The notes: generated by a model from the letters alone, not told the origin. 36,101 nt of DNA from CAZGAH01 sp964523295 (GCA_964523295.1 CAZGAH010000041.1:1-36101), one strand, 5' to 3'. Shown: positions 25,078-33,744, counted from the first letter of the stretch. Translations and numbers: made by a program.

Positions 25078-25518
25078 ATGGACCAACTCAAGCAGTACTT
25101 CATGCAGCAGGGCGTCTTCAGCTGGACCGAACTCATGACCACGGACGTGGCCTTGGCCAAGAACTTCTACGGCGACTTGCTCGGCTGGACCTTCCAGGAT
25201 CAGGAAATGGCCTGCGGCGGAACCTACTCGATGGCGATTGTCAACGGCCGGCCCGTTGCCGGGCTGTGCGTCATGCCGCCGGCAGTTCCGGCCGGGGTGC
25301 CGCCACATTGGGGCGCGTACGTCACCGTGAACGACGTGGACGAGGCGACGAAAAAGGCGGAATCGCTGGGAGGACGTGTGCTGGTGGCCCCGATGGACAT
25401 CCCCGGAATCGGCCGCTTCAGCGTGATCGCCGACCCGCAGGGCGCGGCGATCTCCCTGTTCAGTTTTCCCTCCGATGCCAAGGGGTGCAGTTGTTGCTGC
25501 TCGAAAAAGACGGATTGA
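25078..25518 (+). CDS. VOC (glyoxalase-fold) protein with a Cys-rich tail
   Basis: The 146-residue protein has two beta-alpha-beta-beta-beta modules of the vicinal-oxygen-chelate fold: FSWTELMTTDVALAKNFYGD, LLGWTF, then HWGAYVTVNDVDEATKKAES, LGGRVLVAPMDIPGIGRF and DPQGAAISLF. Relatives (the CFP-30B / PhnB-like branch) are mostly uncharacterised lyases or binding proteins. The end CSCCCSKK is unusual and could bind metal. Its stop codon overlaps the region before the next gene, so the two may be co-transcribed. A GGAG precedes the ATG. Confidence 0.88.
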   Translation: MDQLKQYFMQQGVFSWTELMTTDVALAKNFYGDLLGWTFQDQEMACGGTYSMAIVNGRPVAGLCVMPPAVPAGVPPHWGAYVTVNDVDEATKKAESLGGRVLVAPMDIPGIGRFSVIADPQGAAISLFSFPSDAKGCSCCCSKKTD

Positions 25519-25595
25519 GCGAGACCTTGCGCCGCGGTCAAGAGGCTGAGCACCCGGCCGCGGCGTCATTCGCCGAAGTCGGCGTTCCGGAGCCG

Positions 25596-26639
25596 ATGCC
25601 AGGGCTTTCCATAACGCCAGAGGACATGCCGACGGTCTCGGTGCTTTTGCCCGTCCACGACGGCGCCGCAACCCTGGCCGCGGCCCTGGACAGCCTGTTG
25701 ACGCAAACCCTGCGCCGCATCGAAATCGTGGTCGTGGACGACGGATCGATTGACGGAACCCCGCGGATTCTGGAGCAGTTCGCCCGCCGGGACGCACGGA
25801 TACGCGTGCTTTCGCCCGGGCGCGTCGGGCTCGTGCGCGCGCTGGAGGCGGGTCTGGCCGCCTGCCGCGGTCAGTATGTGGCGCGCATGGATGCCGATGA
25901 TTGCAGCCTGCCTCGCCGGCTTGAGTTGCAGGCAGCCTTTCTCGACGCGAACCCCGGGACAGGCCTGGTGGGCTGCTGCGTCGCCTTTGGCGGGGACAGG
26001 GTCCGTGCCGCCGGCTACGCCCGTCATGTGGACTGGGTCAATGGGTTGCTGGATCCGGAAACCATTGCGGTGGAGCGGTTCCGGGAGTCGCCCTTCGCCC
26101 ATCCGGCGGTGATGTTCCGCGCCGAACTGCCTGCCCGGTACGGAGGCTACCGGGAGGGGCCGTTTCCCGAGGACTACGAGCTGTGGCTGCGCTGGCTGGA
26201 CCAGGGCGTGCGCATGGCCAGAATTCCGGCGACGCTGCTGGTCTGGAACGATTCTCCACACCGGCTGTCACGTACGGACGCTCGCTACAGCACGCAGGCC
26301 TTTTATGCGCTCAAGGCCGGCTATCTGGCCCGCTGGCTCGAACGGCACAATCCGTTGCACCCGGAGGTCTGGATCATCGGCGCGGGCCGGACCAGCCGGC
26401 TGCGCGCCGAATTGCTGACGCACCATGGCGTGCGTATCGCCGCCTATGTGGACATCGACCCGCGGAAGATAGGCAAGATGGTCCACGGGCGAAGGGTCTT
26501 TGCGCGCGAGGAGCTGCCCGGCCCGGGCCGTCTTTTCGCCGTGTCCTACGTGGGCAGCGTGGGCGCTGATCGCGATATCGAGGCCTTCTTGCAATCCCGC
26601 GGCTACGCGCCCGGCTGTGATTACCTGCTCGCGGCCTGA
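25596..26639 (+). CDS. Family-2 glycosyltransferase with an extra C-terminal domain
   Basis: The 347-residue protein (337 from the alternative ATG at 25626) is a GT-A enzyme with VSVLLPVHDG, VVVDDGS (DDGS at 48-51), the metal-binding DADD (99-102) and PEDYELWLRW as the acceptor-side motif. After about residue 250 comes a second small domain with VWIIGAGRTSRLRAELL and AAYVDIDPRKIG, a nucleotide-binding-like fold found behind some bacterial GT2 proteins. It probably adds a sugar to a surface glycan; the substrate is unknown. No other polysaccharide genes adjoin it. The frame is also open upstream across the VOC stop, so the start is uncertain. Confidence 0.85.
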   Translation: MPGLSITPEDMPTVSVLLPVHDGAATLAAALDSLLTQTLRRIEIVVVDDGSIDGTPRILEQFARRDARIRVLSPGRVGLVRALEAGLAACRGQYVARMDADDCSLPRRLELQAAFLDANPGTGLVGCCVAFGGDRVRAAGYARHVDWVNGLLDPETIAVERFRESPFAHPAVMFRAELPARYGGYREGPFPEDYELWLRWLDQGVRMARIPATLLVWNDSPHRLSRTDARYSTQAFYALKAGYLARWLERHNPLHPEVWIIGAGRTSRLRAELLTHHGVRIAAYVDIDPRKIGKMVHGRRVFAREELPGPGRLFAVSYVGSVGADRDIEAFLQSRGYAPGCDYLLAA

Positions 26640-26671
26640 ACGGAGCAGGCGGGCGAAGACGCATACGAAGC

Positions 26672-26686
26672 TGGCATGAAATTCGC
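26672..26686 (+). promoter_or_regulatory. Sigma-54-like promoter candidate
   Basis: TGGCAT-N5-TCGC has the GG and GC dinucleotides at the spacing of the sigma-54 consensus (TGGCAC-N5-TTGC), with two mismatches. It lies 170 bases before the OmpA-like gene. No enhancer site was identified. Confidence 0.3.
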
Positions 26687-26754
26687 ATAGCCTCCCCGGT
26701 TGTTGCGTTTGGCCAGTCGCGTCTGTCCGTCGGACATTTCGATCCGGCCGGCTT

Positions 26755-26783
26755 TGACATGGCCAACTGTCCGGCGTACAGGT
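26755..26783 (+). promoter_or_regulatory. Sigma-70-like promoter of the OmpA-like gene
   Basis: A perfect TTGACA (26755-26760) is followed by a 17-base spacer and TACAGG (26778-26783), about 75 bases before the gene start. The -10 box is a three-of-six match. Confidence 0.45.
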
Positions 26784-26856
26784 GTCCGGGATACTGGGGA
26801 TATTTCATCCAGCGTGCCAGCTGTTGCACGAACCGTCAGCAGTACAGGAGTTTTCG

Positions 26857-28368
26857 ATGCAGTACGACCAGGGGCCGGAGAATCCGGCGCAATCGAGTGG
26901 CGGGAGCGGATTGCTCTGGCTGTTGGTCGCGGTTGTCGTCGTGTTGGGCGCTGCGGCCACGTACCTTTGGCTCGGGTACGCGGGCCGGGGGGATCAGCTC
27001 AAGGAGCGGGAATCGCAACTTACGCGACAGGAGCGGGAAATCGAAACCCTCAACGAGCGGCTGGAGCGTACGGAGCGGGAGCGGAGTCAGAGCGCCAGCG
27101 ATCTGTCTTCCGTGAAAGACCGCATGTCCCAGCTGGAGCGCGACAGGGACAGCCTGTCGCGGAATACGGAAAAGAAACTCGACGAGGCCAATCAGGGGCT
27201 GAAGGCCTGCCGCAAGGAGCTGGGCGAGTGTTCGGAGAAACTCAAGGCCGTGGCCACGCTGAGTGCCGAGCTGGAGCAGCATAAGATGAAGGCCGAGGCT
27301 TTTCAGACCATGGAGCGCGATCTCGCGTCCTGTCGAGAAGATGCCGCAGCCAAGGCCGCCCTGGAAGAGCAATTGGCACGTTGCTCGGCGCAGATACAGG
27401 AACTCGGCGCCGGCTCCGCGAATCAGGAGACACTCGAACAGCATCAAAAGGAATGCGAGGCACTGCGCGCCGAGCTTGACGCCTGCCGGGCCGAGCGTAC
27501 GGACGCGGCGCAGAGGGAAGAGCAGTTGACCCGCTGCGCCGAGCAGGTGCAGACGCTGAACGACGCGGCCGCCGAGCAGGAGGACCTGAAGAAGCGGCTG
27601 GCCCAGTACGAGATGCTCAACGCCGAGCTTGACGTCTGCCGCAAGGAACGGCCCGAGGCCGCGCGCCTGGCCTCCGAGCTGGAGCGCTGTCGCGTGGATT
27701 GCGGACGCAGCGCCGAACTCGAGGCCCAGCTCGACGCCTGTCGCAAGGCGAGCACCACGGGTCAACCACCGCAGGAAGAGACCGCGACGTTGGAGACCCT
27801 GCAGTCGGTCAACACCAATTTGAAGAACGAGCTGGAATTATGCCGGGCCGACGCCGAGCGCAAGCTGGCCCTGGACCGCCAGGCTCTGGAACAAAAAGTT
27901 GCCGGCACCTACGAATCGCTGGTGTCGGAGCTGAAGAAAGAGATTGAGGAAAAGGACGTCATCCTGGAGAAATTCAAGGATCAGTTGTCCATTTCAATCC
28001 TGGGCAAGGTGCTCTTCCCGGCGGGCAGCGTGCGGATCACGAGCGGGGGAGAGTCCTTTTTGGCCAAGCTGGCATTGAGCCTGAACAAGGTGCAAGACAA
28101 GATGATCTACGTAGTCGGCCACACGGACGACAAGGGGATACGCTCGCGCTATACCTACAAATTCCCCACGAACTGGGAACTGTCCGCTGGCCGCGCCTCC
28201 TCGGTCGTCCGCTTTCTGAGCGAAACGGCCGGCATCGATCCGTCGCGACTCGCCGCAGTGGGCAGGGCGCAGTTCGAACCCAAGGCCGGCAACGAAACCC
28301 CGGAAGAGCGGGCGAAAAACCGGCGCGTGGAAATTATCCTGGCCGAGCCGGTTCACTTCAAGGACTGA
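26857..28368 (+). CDS. Membrane-anchored, Cys-rich coiled-coil protein with OmpA domain
   Basis: The 503-residue protein has one N-terminal membrane span (about 18-39), a long coiled coil (about 45-375) and an OmpA/MotB-type peptidoglycan-binding domain (about 383-500). The last has GKVLFPAGSVRI, VVGHTDDKG, NWELSAGRASSVVRFL and NRRVEI. The coil contains about twelve cysteines spaced through the heptads (KACRKELGEC, ASCRED, LARCSAQ, ECEALRAELDAC, ERCRVDCGRS and more). The topology places the coil and OmpA domain in the periplasm, tying the inner membrane to peptidoglycan. AGGAG precedes the ATG. A bidirectional hairpin separates it from the convergent kinase gene. Confidence 0.87.
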   Translation: MQYDQGPENPAQSSGGSGLLWLLVAVVVVLGAAATYLWLGYAGRGDQLKERESQLTRQEREIETLNERLERTERERSQSASDLSSVKDRMSQLERDRDSLSRNTEKKLDEANQGLKACRKELGECSEKLKAVATLSAELEQHKMKAEAFQTMERDLASCREDAAAKAALEEQLARCSAQIQELGAGSANQETLEQHQKECEALRAELDACRAERTDAAQREEQLTRCAEQVQTLNDAAAEQEDLKKRLAQYEMLNAELDVCRKERPEAARLASELERCRVDCGRSAELEAQLDACRKASTTGQPPQEETATLETLQSVNTNLKNELELCRADAERKLALDRQALEQKVAGTYESLVSELKKEIEEKDVILEKFKDQLSISILGKVLFPAGSVRITSGGESFLAKLALSLNKVQDKMIYVVGHTDDKGIRSRYTYKFPTNWELSAGRASSVVRFLSETAGIDPSRLAAVGRAQFEPKAGNETPEERAKNRRVEIILAEPVHFKD

Positions 28369-28386
28369 ACAGCCGGCATTGAACCG

Positions 28387-28425
28387 AAAAAAAGCGGCGC
28401 GCCCGATGCATCGAGGGCGCGCCGC
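28387..28425 (-). terminator. Intrinsic terminator of the PfkB kinase gene (possibly bidirectional)
   Basis: An 11-bp perfect G-C-rich stem (28394-28404 with 28415-28425) encloses a ten-base loop that is itself self-complementary (GATGCATC). Seven A residues at 28387-28393 give a U-tract for minus-strand transcripts. On the plus strand it is followed by TGTTGTTTG, so it may also stop the OmpA-like gene. Confidence 0.85.
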
Positions 28426-28449
28426 TGTTGTTTGCAGGGGAAAATCGGC

Positions 28450-29385
28450 TCAGGCGGGCTCGCCGAATTCATCGCGATAGCGGTTCCAGAACTCGAGCGC
28501 GCTGAAGCTGTGCTCCTGCGTGCCGTATTGCTCGACGCAGAAGGCCGCGGCAATCGCGCCCATACGGCAGGCCTCGGGGAGTTCCTTGTTCTGGATCAGT
28601 CCTTTGATCAGCCCGGCCCGGAAGGCATCGCCCGCGCCGGTGGGGTCTTTGGCCTCGGAGACGTAGGCGGCGGGAACGGAAATCTGGCTGTCTGCCGTCC
28701 GGATGAGGCTGCCCTCTTCGCCCAGCGTGGTGATGATGGTGCCCGTTCGCTCGTGCAGTTCCGCCAGGGTCCAGCCGGTCTCCTTCTGGACCAGGTCCAG
28801 CTCGTAGTCGTTGGTGACCAGCAAGGTGGAGCCGGTGATGCCGGCCCTGAGCCGCTCGCCGCCCAGGGCAGGAATCTGCTGGCCGGGATCGAAGATGAAA
28901 GGGATATTCAGCGTGCGAAATTCCTGCGCGTAGCTGACCATGTCGTCGACATTGCCCGGGGAGATGATGGCCAGACTGCCGCCCAGATTGAGGCGGTCGA
29001 TATGCTTGCAGGAGGGATGCTTCATCGCGCCGGGATTGAAGCCGGTGATCTGGTTATCGGCCTTGTCCGTGGTGATGTAGGCGCCGGCGGTGAACTCCTC
29101 GTCGATGCGGCGCAGGCCATCCAGGCTCAACCCGTTTTTGCGCATCCAGCGCTCGTAAGGGCCGAAGTCCTTGCCCACGCAGCTGAGCACGAGCGGGCTC
29201 TCTTCCAGAAGCGACAGCGTGTAGGCGATGTTACCTGCCGTGCCGCCGAACTTTTCCTCCAGTCCGTTCACCACGAAGCAGACATTGAGCATGTGGATTT
29301 TGTCCGGCAGGATGTAGTCGCCAAAACGACCGGGAAAATCCATGATCCGGTCGAAGGCGAGGGAACCGACAACATAGATGCGCAT
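28450..29385 (-). CDS. PfkB-family carbohydrate/nucleoside kinase
   Basis: The 311-residue ribokinase-fold kinase has FGGTAGNIAYTLSLL near the substrate lid, VTNDYELDLV in the middle and KDPTGAGDAFRAGLIKG with the catalytic Asp253 in the anion-hole motif. The sequence resembles adenosine-kinase-like members found in many anaerobes, but the substrate (sugar or nucleoside) cannot be decided from sequence alone. The start ATG follows GAGGAGAAAGG. cutA lies upstream on the same strand with a 114-base gap. Confidence 0.9.
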   Translation of the reverse strand: MRIYVVGSLAFDRIMDFPGRFGDYILPDKIHMLNVCFVVNGLEEKFGGTAGNIAYTLSLLEESPLVLSCVGKDFGPYERWMRKNGLSLDGLRRIDEEFTAGAYITTDKADNQITGFNPGAMKHPSCKHIDRLNLGGSLAIISPGNVDDMVSYAQEFRTLNIPFIFDPGQQIPALGGERLRAGITGSTLLVTNDYELDLVQKETGWTLAELHERTGTIITTLGEEGSLIRTADSQISVPAAYVSEAKDPTGAGDAFRAGLIKGLIQNKELPEACRMGAIAAAFCVEQYGTQEHSFSALEFWNRYRDEFGEPA

Positions 29386-29499
29386 ACCTTTCTCCTCGTC
29401 AGGGGCGTAGCAGAATGAAATGATGGCGCCGCGCGCAGCGGCTCGAGGCGTGCGTCGGGCGGGGAAACCGGCCCTCACCCCGTCCGCAGCCGCCGGGAC

Positions 29500-29817
29500 T
29501 CAGGCGCGGGTTTCCTCCCATATCCAGCGTAGAAAATCGGGGTTGCCGTCGTGGATGGGCACGCCCACGATGCAGGGAACCGTGTAGCTATGCAGCGACT
29601 TCACCGCATCGACCAGGGCGGGAAAGCGCTCGGCCGTAGTCTTGGCCACGAAGGCCACCTCGGTCTCCGACTGCACCTGTCCCTCCCACCAATACAGCGA
29701 ACGGCAGCCCGACAGGATGTTCACGCAGGCAGCCAGGCGTCGCTCCACCAAAGCCCGCCCGATCCGCTCCGCCTCGGTCTGGTTGGCCGCCGTCATGTAG
29801 ACCAGATAACATTCCAT
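29500..29817 (-). CDS. cutA: Divalent-cation tolerance protein CutA
   Basis: The 105-residue protein is full length for the trimeric, PII-like CutA family. It has YLVYMTAANQTEAERIGRAL at the start, then RLAACVNIL, LYWWEGQV, TEVAFVAKT and YTVPCIVGVPIHDGNPDFL, and ends in LRWIWEET. CutA is linked to copper tolerance and general stress, with the precise role debated. The ATG at 29817 gives the family's normal N-terminus. It is divergent from the ABC-importer operon at 30091. The shared 273-base spacer holds no identifiable riboswitch. Confidence 0.93.
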   Translation of the reverse strand: MECYLVYMTAANQTEAERIGRALVERRLAACVNILSGCRSLYWWEGQVQSETEVAFVAKTTAERFPALVDAVKSLHSYTVPCIVGVPIHDGNPDFLRWIWEETRA

Positions 29818-30090
29818 CGGATACGCTCCCCTGCCGTTGCCAGGCAACGCCGGTTCTCAGCACATTCATGACATGCTCAGACACATCGCGTCAGTGTCTA
29901 TCCCGAAACCGGTCTTGAGGCAAGGCGCTACGGATACCGCCTGACGCCTTTTGAGGACAACGCTTGCCAGCCTTGCTGTGGCGGCCGTTCTCCCCGTGTG
30001 GTTTCCGATTTTCGGGCGTGTTGACCGCTCTGCCGCATCCGCGCTATGGCCTGAAGACAGCCTGTCACCAAGCTCCAGGGAGCGCAGACG

Positions 30091-30831
30091 ATGATCCGAC
30101 CCGCAACCGTGTCCTGTGTGTTTTCGCTCGTGCTGTTCTGTTCCGTCGCCATGGCCGCGACTGCGGACCTGCCGCCTCTGCCGACGGAACAGAGCCTGAT
30201 CCTGTCCTGGGAGGCCGCACGCAAGGCCAATCCGGATACCGTCTCTCTGGAAAGGCTTGAAGAAGGCCGTTACCGCTACGTCAATAAACGGCTGGAATAC
30301 GACGGGGAGCTGCTCGTACACAGCAGCTTTATCGACGACGCCGGCGCTGCCGGCAGCGGCTACGTCGTCGGCGTTGTCGAGGCCGAACTGACGGGCGCCG
30401 ATGCCGCCTTTTTTCGTCGCCACGGACTCGCCTACGAGCGCTGGCGCAAGGCCAACACCCTGTATTACGATCCCCAGTCCCGCTCCTGGCTGACCGAAGC
30501 GCAGTGGGCAGGCGCGCTGACCAACTTTTCCGCCCCGGCAACAAAGCGACTCCGGGACCGCTTGTATACGCCGATCGCGGCCGGCATCGTCCTGGTGTCT
30601 CTTCTGGTGCTGCTGGTGCTGCTGCTCCTGCGGCTCAAGGCCTTGCAAAGCGAGCACCAGCGTTTTCTCGACGACGCCCGGCGGATGCAGGCCGAAGCGC
30701 TCGGTATCGGCCGGCAGTCCCTGGATTATCAGCTGCGCACGCACAGTCTGCTCGAGGCGCTGCTAGAGGCCGTCAAAAAAAGCCCTTCGCGGGCGGAGGC
30801 GGATCAGGAACGCACGGCAGGAGAACCCTGA
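30091..30831 (+). CDS. Unknown exported single-span membrane protein of the importer operon
   Basis: The 246-residue protein has an N-terminal signal peptide (about 1-23, ending AMAA) and an exported domain of about 135 residues (LSWEAARKANPDTVSLERL, GRYRYVNKRLEYDGELLVHS, GSGYVVGVVEAEL). One membrane span (about 160-183, Val/Leu-rich) and a cytoplasmic helical tail follow. I recognise no family. Its stop codon lies three bases before the start of the permease gene, so it is the first gene of a four-gene operon with an ABC importer. I infer a role tied to the imported ligand, such as an accessory receptor or surface-to-transporter handover, without direct proof. Confidence 0.75.
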   Translation: MIRPATVSCVFSLVLFCSVAMAATADLPPLPTEQSLILSWEAARKANPDTVSLERLEEGRYRYVNKRLEYDGELLVHSSFIDDAGAAGSGYVVGVVEAELTGADAAFFRRHGLAYERWRKANTLYYDPQSRSWLTEAQWAGALTNFSAPATKRLRDRLYTPIAAGIVLVSLLVLLVLLLLRLKALQSEHQRFLDDARRMQAEALGIGRQSLDYQLRTHSLLEALLEAVKKSPSRAEADQERTAGEP

Positions 30832-30834
30832 GCA

Positions 30835-31878
30835 GTGCTGCTGCCCCGCACCCGTCTGCCCGCGCCACTGCTGCTCGGAGTCCTGGCCCTGGCCACCGCG
30901 CTGCTCGCCGTGACGGCCGCCGGCCTGGGGTTCGTCTCCGCGCCCGCTGCCGACGTGCTCCGGATCGTGCTCGACAGGCTGTCCGGCGGCACCGCTCCCC
31001 TGCCAGGCATGGACCCGGTATTGCCGCATGTGGTCTGGTCGGTACGGTTGCCGCGGATCATCACCTCCGCGGCCGTCGGCGCCGGGCTGGCGGTCTCCGG
31101 GGTGCTGTTTCAAGGCATCCTGCTCAACCCGCTGGCCGATCCCTACACCCTGGGCGTTTCGGCTGGCGCCGCGTTCGGCGCCGCGCTGTCCATCGTCCTG
31201 GGCCTGGGCTTCGCCGGCGCGCTGACCATCCCGGCCATGGCCTTTCTGGGCGCCCTGGCCTCGTTGCTCATCGTGCTCATGCTCGGCACCACGGCGCGAC
31301 GCCTGCAAACGACCAACCTTATCCTGGCCGGGGTGATTGTCGCGGCGATTCTCTCCGCGGGCATCAGCTTTCTCAAGTACGTCGCCGACGAGCAGGTGAA
31401 TCTGATCGTCTTCTGGCTCATGGGCAGCTTTGTGGGGAAAAGCTGGTTCGAGGCCGCTTGCGCGACCGGCGCGGCCCTGGCCGGAATCGGCGTGGCCCTG
31501 GTCTGCGGCCGCGATCTCAACGCCCTGTCCCTGGGCAGCCGCTGCGCCGCATCGTTGGGCGTCGACACCACGCGCCTGCGCTGTATCGTGCTCGTCGCCG
31601 CGTCGCTGGTCACGGCCGCCTGCGTTTCGGTGTCCGGGATTATCGGCTTCGTCGGGCTCATCGTGCCGCATCTGCTGCGCCTGGTGTCCGGCCCGGACAG
31701 CCGGTTGCTGGCCGCGGGCTCGGCCCTGGCCGGGGCGCTATTACTGCTGGCGGCCGATACGGTCACCCGCGTGCTCTTGCCGAACGAGGCGCCGGTCGGG
31801 CTGCTGACCGCACTGCTGGGAGGGCCGTTCTTCTGCTACCTGTTCAAAATGCGTCAGTCCGACGCGCGCCAGGGCTGA
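30835..31878 (+). CDS. FecCD-family ABC importer permease
   Basis: The 347-residue permease of the iron-siderophore/heme/cobalamin (type II) importers has about ten spans. Family motifs include LPRIITSAAVGAGLAVSGVL, NPLADPYTLGVSAGAAFGAA, and the late GIIGFVGLIVPHLLRLVSGP and LLTALLGGPFFCYL. It works as a dimer in the inner membrane with the ATPase encoded next. The start is a GTG preceded by AGGAG, right behind the previous stop. The ligand cannot be told from the permease. Confidence 0.93.
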   Translation: MLLPRTRLPAPLLLGVLALATALLAVTAAGLGFVSAPAADVLRIVLDRLSGGTAPLPGMDPVLPHVVWSVRLPRIITSAAVGAGLAVSGVLFQGILLNPLADPYTLGVSAGAAFGAALSIVLGLGFAGALTIPAMAFLGALASLLIVLMLGTTARRLQTTNLILAGVIVAAILSAGISFLKYVADEQVNLIVFWLMGSFVGKSWFEAACATGAALAGIGVALVCGRDLNALSLGSRCAASLGVDTTRLRCIVLVAASLVTAACVSVSGIIGFVGLIVPHLLRLVSGPDSRLLAAGSALAGALLLLAADTVTRVLLPNEAPVGLLTALLGGPFFCYLFKMRQSDARQG

Positions 31879-31883
31879 CGGCC

Positions 31884-32750
31884 ATGCTCCGCCCGGACGC
31901 TCCCTCGTCCCCAGAGTGCGGCGCCGCTCCCTGGTTCGACGTCCGTGACGTCGGCTACGCATACGGTCGCCGCCGCGTGCTCGAGGCCGTGTCCTGTCGC
32001 CTGGAGCCGGGAAAATATTACGGCCTGCTGGGTCCCAACGGCTGCGGCAAGACCACCCTGCTCGACCTCCTGCTGGGGCTGAAGACCCCGGCCTGCGGCA
32101 CGGTGCTCTTCCAGGGGCAACCACTGAGCACGCGGACGCGGCGGGAGCTGGCCCGGGCCATTGCGCTGGTTCCGCAGGAGCATGGGCTGCATTTTCCTTT
32201 TACCGTGGAGGAAATCGTGCTCATGGGCCGGCACCCGTACATCGGCCGCTTCGCCGAACCGACGGAACGCGACCAGCTGTGCGCGGCGCAGGCCATGGCC
32301 GGACTGGGCCTGACCGACCTGGCGCAGGCCTGGGCCACCGAACTCTCGGGAGGCGAAAAGCAACGCGTCGTCCTGGCCCGGGCCCTGGCGCAGGATACAC
32401 CCGTGCTGCTGCTGGACGAGCCGACCGCCAGTCTGGACATCCGCTACGCGCTGGACATCCAGCAGGCCATCCGCAGACGGGTGGCCGAACGCGGCGTCCT
32501 GGCCCTGGCCGTGCTCCACGACCTCAACCTCGCGGCCGCCTTTTGCGACGAACTCCTGTTTCTGCGCAGCGGCCGCATCCACGCATTCGGACCGGTGCGC
32601 GCGACGCTGACCCCGGAAATCATCAACGCTGTCTACGGCGTGGACGCGCACGTCTACGACGATCCCTGCACCGGAACGCCACGGGTGGCCTTTCGCGCCG
32701 CTGCCGGCGCCAGTACCAGACACGAGACTATCCCCCATGCCCGGAATTGA
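31884..32750 (+). CDS. FecE/BtuD-type ABC importer ATP-binding protein
   Basis: The 288-residue ATPase shows Walker A GPNGCGKTT (50-58), the Q-loop LVPQEH, signature LSGGEKQRV, Walker B VLLLDEPTASLD and the switch His in AVLHDLNLA. The text VEEIVLMGRHPYIGRF is typical of siderophore/cobalamin ATPases. It follows the permease by five bases, and its 3' end overlaps the next gene by 14 bases, so expression is coupled. A much longer upstream frame exists but is out-of-frame shadow of the permease; the ATG at 31884 is the real start. Confidence 0.93.
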   Translation: MLRPDAPSSPECGAAPWFDVRDVGYAYGRRRVLEAVSCRLEPGKYYGLLGPNGCGKTTLLDLLLGLKTPACGTVLFQGQPLSTRTRRELARAIALVPQEHGLHFPFTVEEIVLMGRHPYIGRFAEPTERDQLCAAQAMAGLGLTDLAQAWATELSGGEKQRVVLARALAQDTPVLLLDEPTASLDIRYALDIQQAIRRRVAERGVLALAVLHDLNLAAAFCDELLFLRSGRIHAFGPVRATLTPEIINAVYGVDAHVYDDPCTGTPRVAFRAAAGASTRHETIPHARN

Positions 32751-33744
32751 CCCCCCTGCCCCGCGGCCACATCCCGCAACCGCTCCGCGCCGTTTCCCTG
32801 TCGCGCTGGTCCTGCTGTTCGCGCTCACGCTGGCCTTTCCCGCAGCCCGCGCGCTCGCGACCGACACCGACGAGCCCGGCGTCGCGCCAGCCGAAACCTT
32901 CGTCGACGACGCGGGCCGGAACGTTGTCGTCCAAAAGCCCTTTTCGCGCATCATCTCCCTGTACGCGGCGCACACCGAGAATCTGTACTGCCTGGGCGCC
33001 GAGGAGGCCCTGATCGGCGTGACCACGGCCGACACCTATCCCCCGGAGTCGGCCAGCAAGCCCGGTTTCAACTGGCGCGACGACGCCGAGCGCTTTATCG
33101 CCGCGCGCCCCGATCTCGTGCTCGTCCGGCCCATGCTGCTGCAACGCCAGGGCGGCCTGCTCGCCCAGCTCGAACAGGCGGGGATTACGGTCGTCGCGCT
33201 GCAACCGACCAGCGCCGAAACCCTGTTCGCCTACTGGCGCCGCCTGGGCCTGCTCTGCGGCCGTACGCAGGGAGCCGAGGCCATGATCGAACGCTTCCAG
33301 GCCGACCTGAAGCGCATTGCCGCACGCGTGGCGACGATTCCCCCGGAGCAACGCAAGCGGGTATTCTTCGAGTCCATCCACAGCCAGTTCAAAACCTTCG
33401 CCCCCGAATCGCTGGCCATGTTCGCGCTGGAGCAGGCCGGCGGCATCAACGCCATACCCGACGCGCCGACCGTGGGCGATACCAACATCGCCGCCTGCGG
33501 ACTCGAACGCCTCCTGTCCCACGGCAACACCATCGATGTCTATCTCGCCCAGCACGGACACATGAACCGGATCACCATCGAAGAAATAGCCCGTACGCCG
33601 GGCTACGGCGCCATCAAGGCCGTAACCGAGGGCCAGATCCACCTGATCGACGAAACCCTGTGCAGCCGCCCCACCCCGCGGCTCATTCAAGGCATCGAGA
33701 CCATCGGACGGTTGCTCTGGGGCGAGATCGATCCAAGTTCCTGA
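32737..33744 (+). CDS. Periplasmic substrate-binding protein (BtuF/FepB-like)
   Basis: The 335-residue binding protein of the importer has a Sec signal peptide (hydrophobic stretch PVALVLLFALTLAFPAARA at about 21-39). The mature domain begins FVDDAGRNVVV and shows the family pattern FSRIISLYAAHTENLYCLGA, ARPDLVLV and AGITVVAL, ending in LIQGIETIGRLLWG. It lacks a lipobox and so should be a soluble periplasmic protein. The class binds siderophores, heme or cobalamin; the ligand is not decided by sequence here. It is the last gene of the operon. Confidence 0.9.
   Translation: MPGIDPPAPRPHPATAPRRFPVALVLLFALTLAFPAARALATDTDEPGVAPAETFVDDAGRNVVVQKPFSRIISLYAAHTENLYCLGAEEALIGVTTADTYPPESASKPGFNWRDDAERFIAARPDLVLVRPMLLQRQGGLLAQLEQAGITVVALQPTSAETLFAYWRRLGLLCGRTQGAEAMIERFQADLKRIAARVATIPPEQRKRVFFESIHSQFKTFAPESLAMFALEQAGGINAIPDAPTVGDTNIAACGLERLLSHGNTIDVYLAQHGHMNRITIEEIARTPGYGAIKAVTEGQIHLIDETLCSRPTPRLIQGIETIGRLLWGEIDPSS

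Noticed and set aside
26672..26686. Firm sigma-54 regulation of the OmpA-like gene
   Set aside because: The match has two mismatches to consensus and a better-supported sigma-70-like site lies closer to the gene. It is kept only as a low-confidence site.
29818..30090. Cobalamin riboswitch in front of the ABC importer
   Set aside because: The B12-box and the other conserved cores of the cobalamin riboswitch could not be found in this spacer on the plus strand, so the importer's ligand remains open.
30504..31883. Apparent 460-codon extension in front of the importer ATPase
   Set aside because: The stretch is an alternate-frame shadow of the membrane-protein and permease genes. The ATPase similarity begins only after the ATG at 31884.
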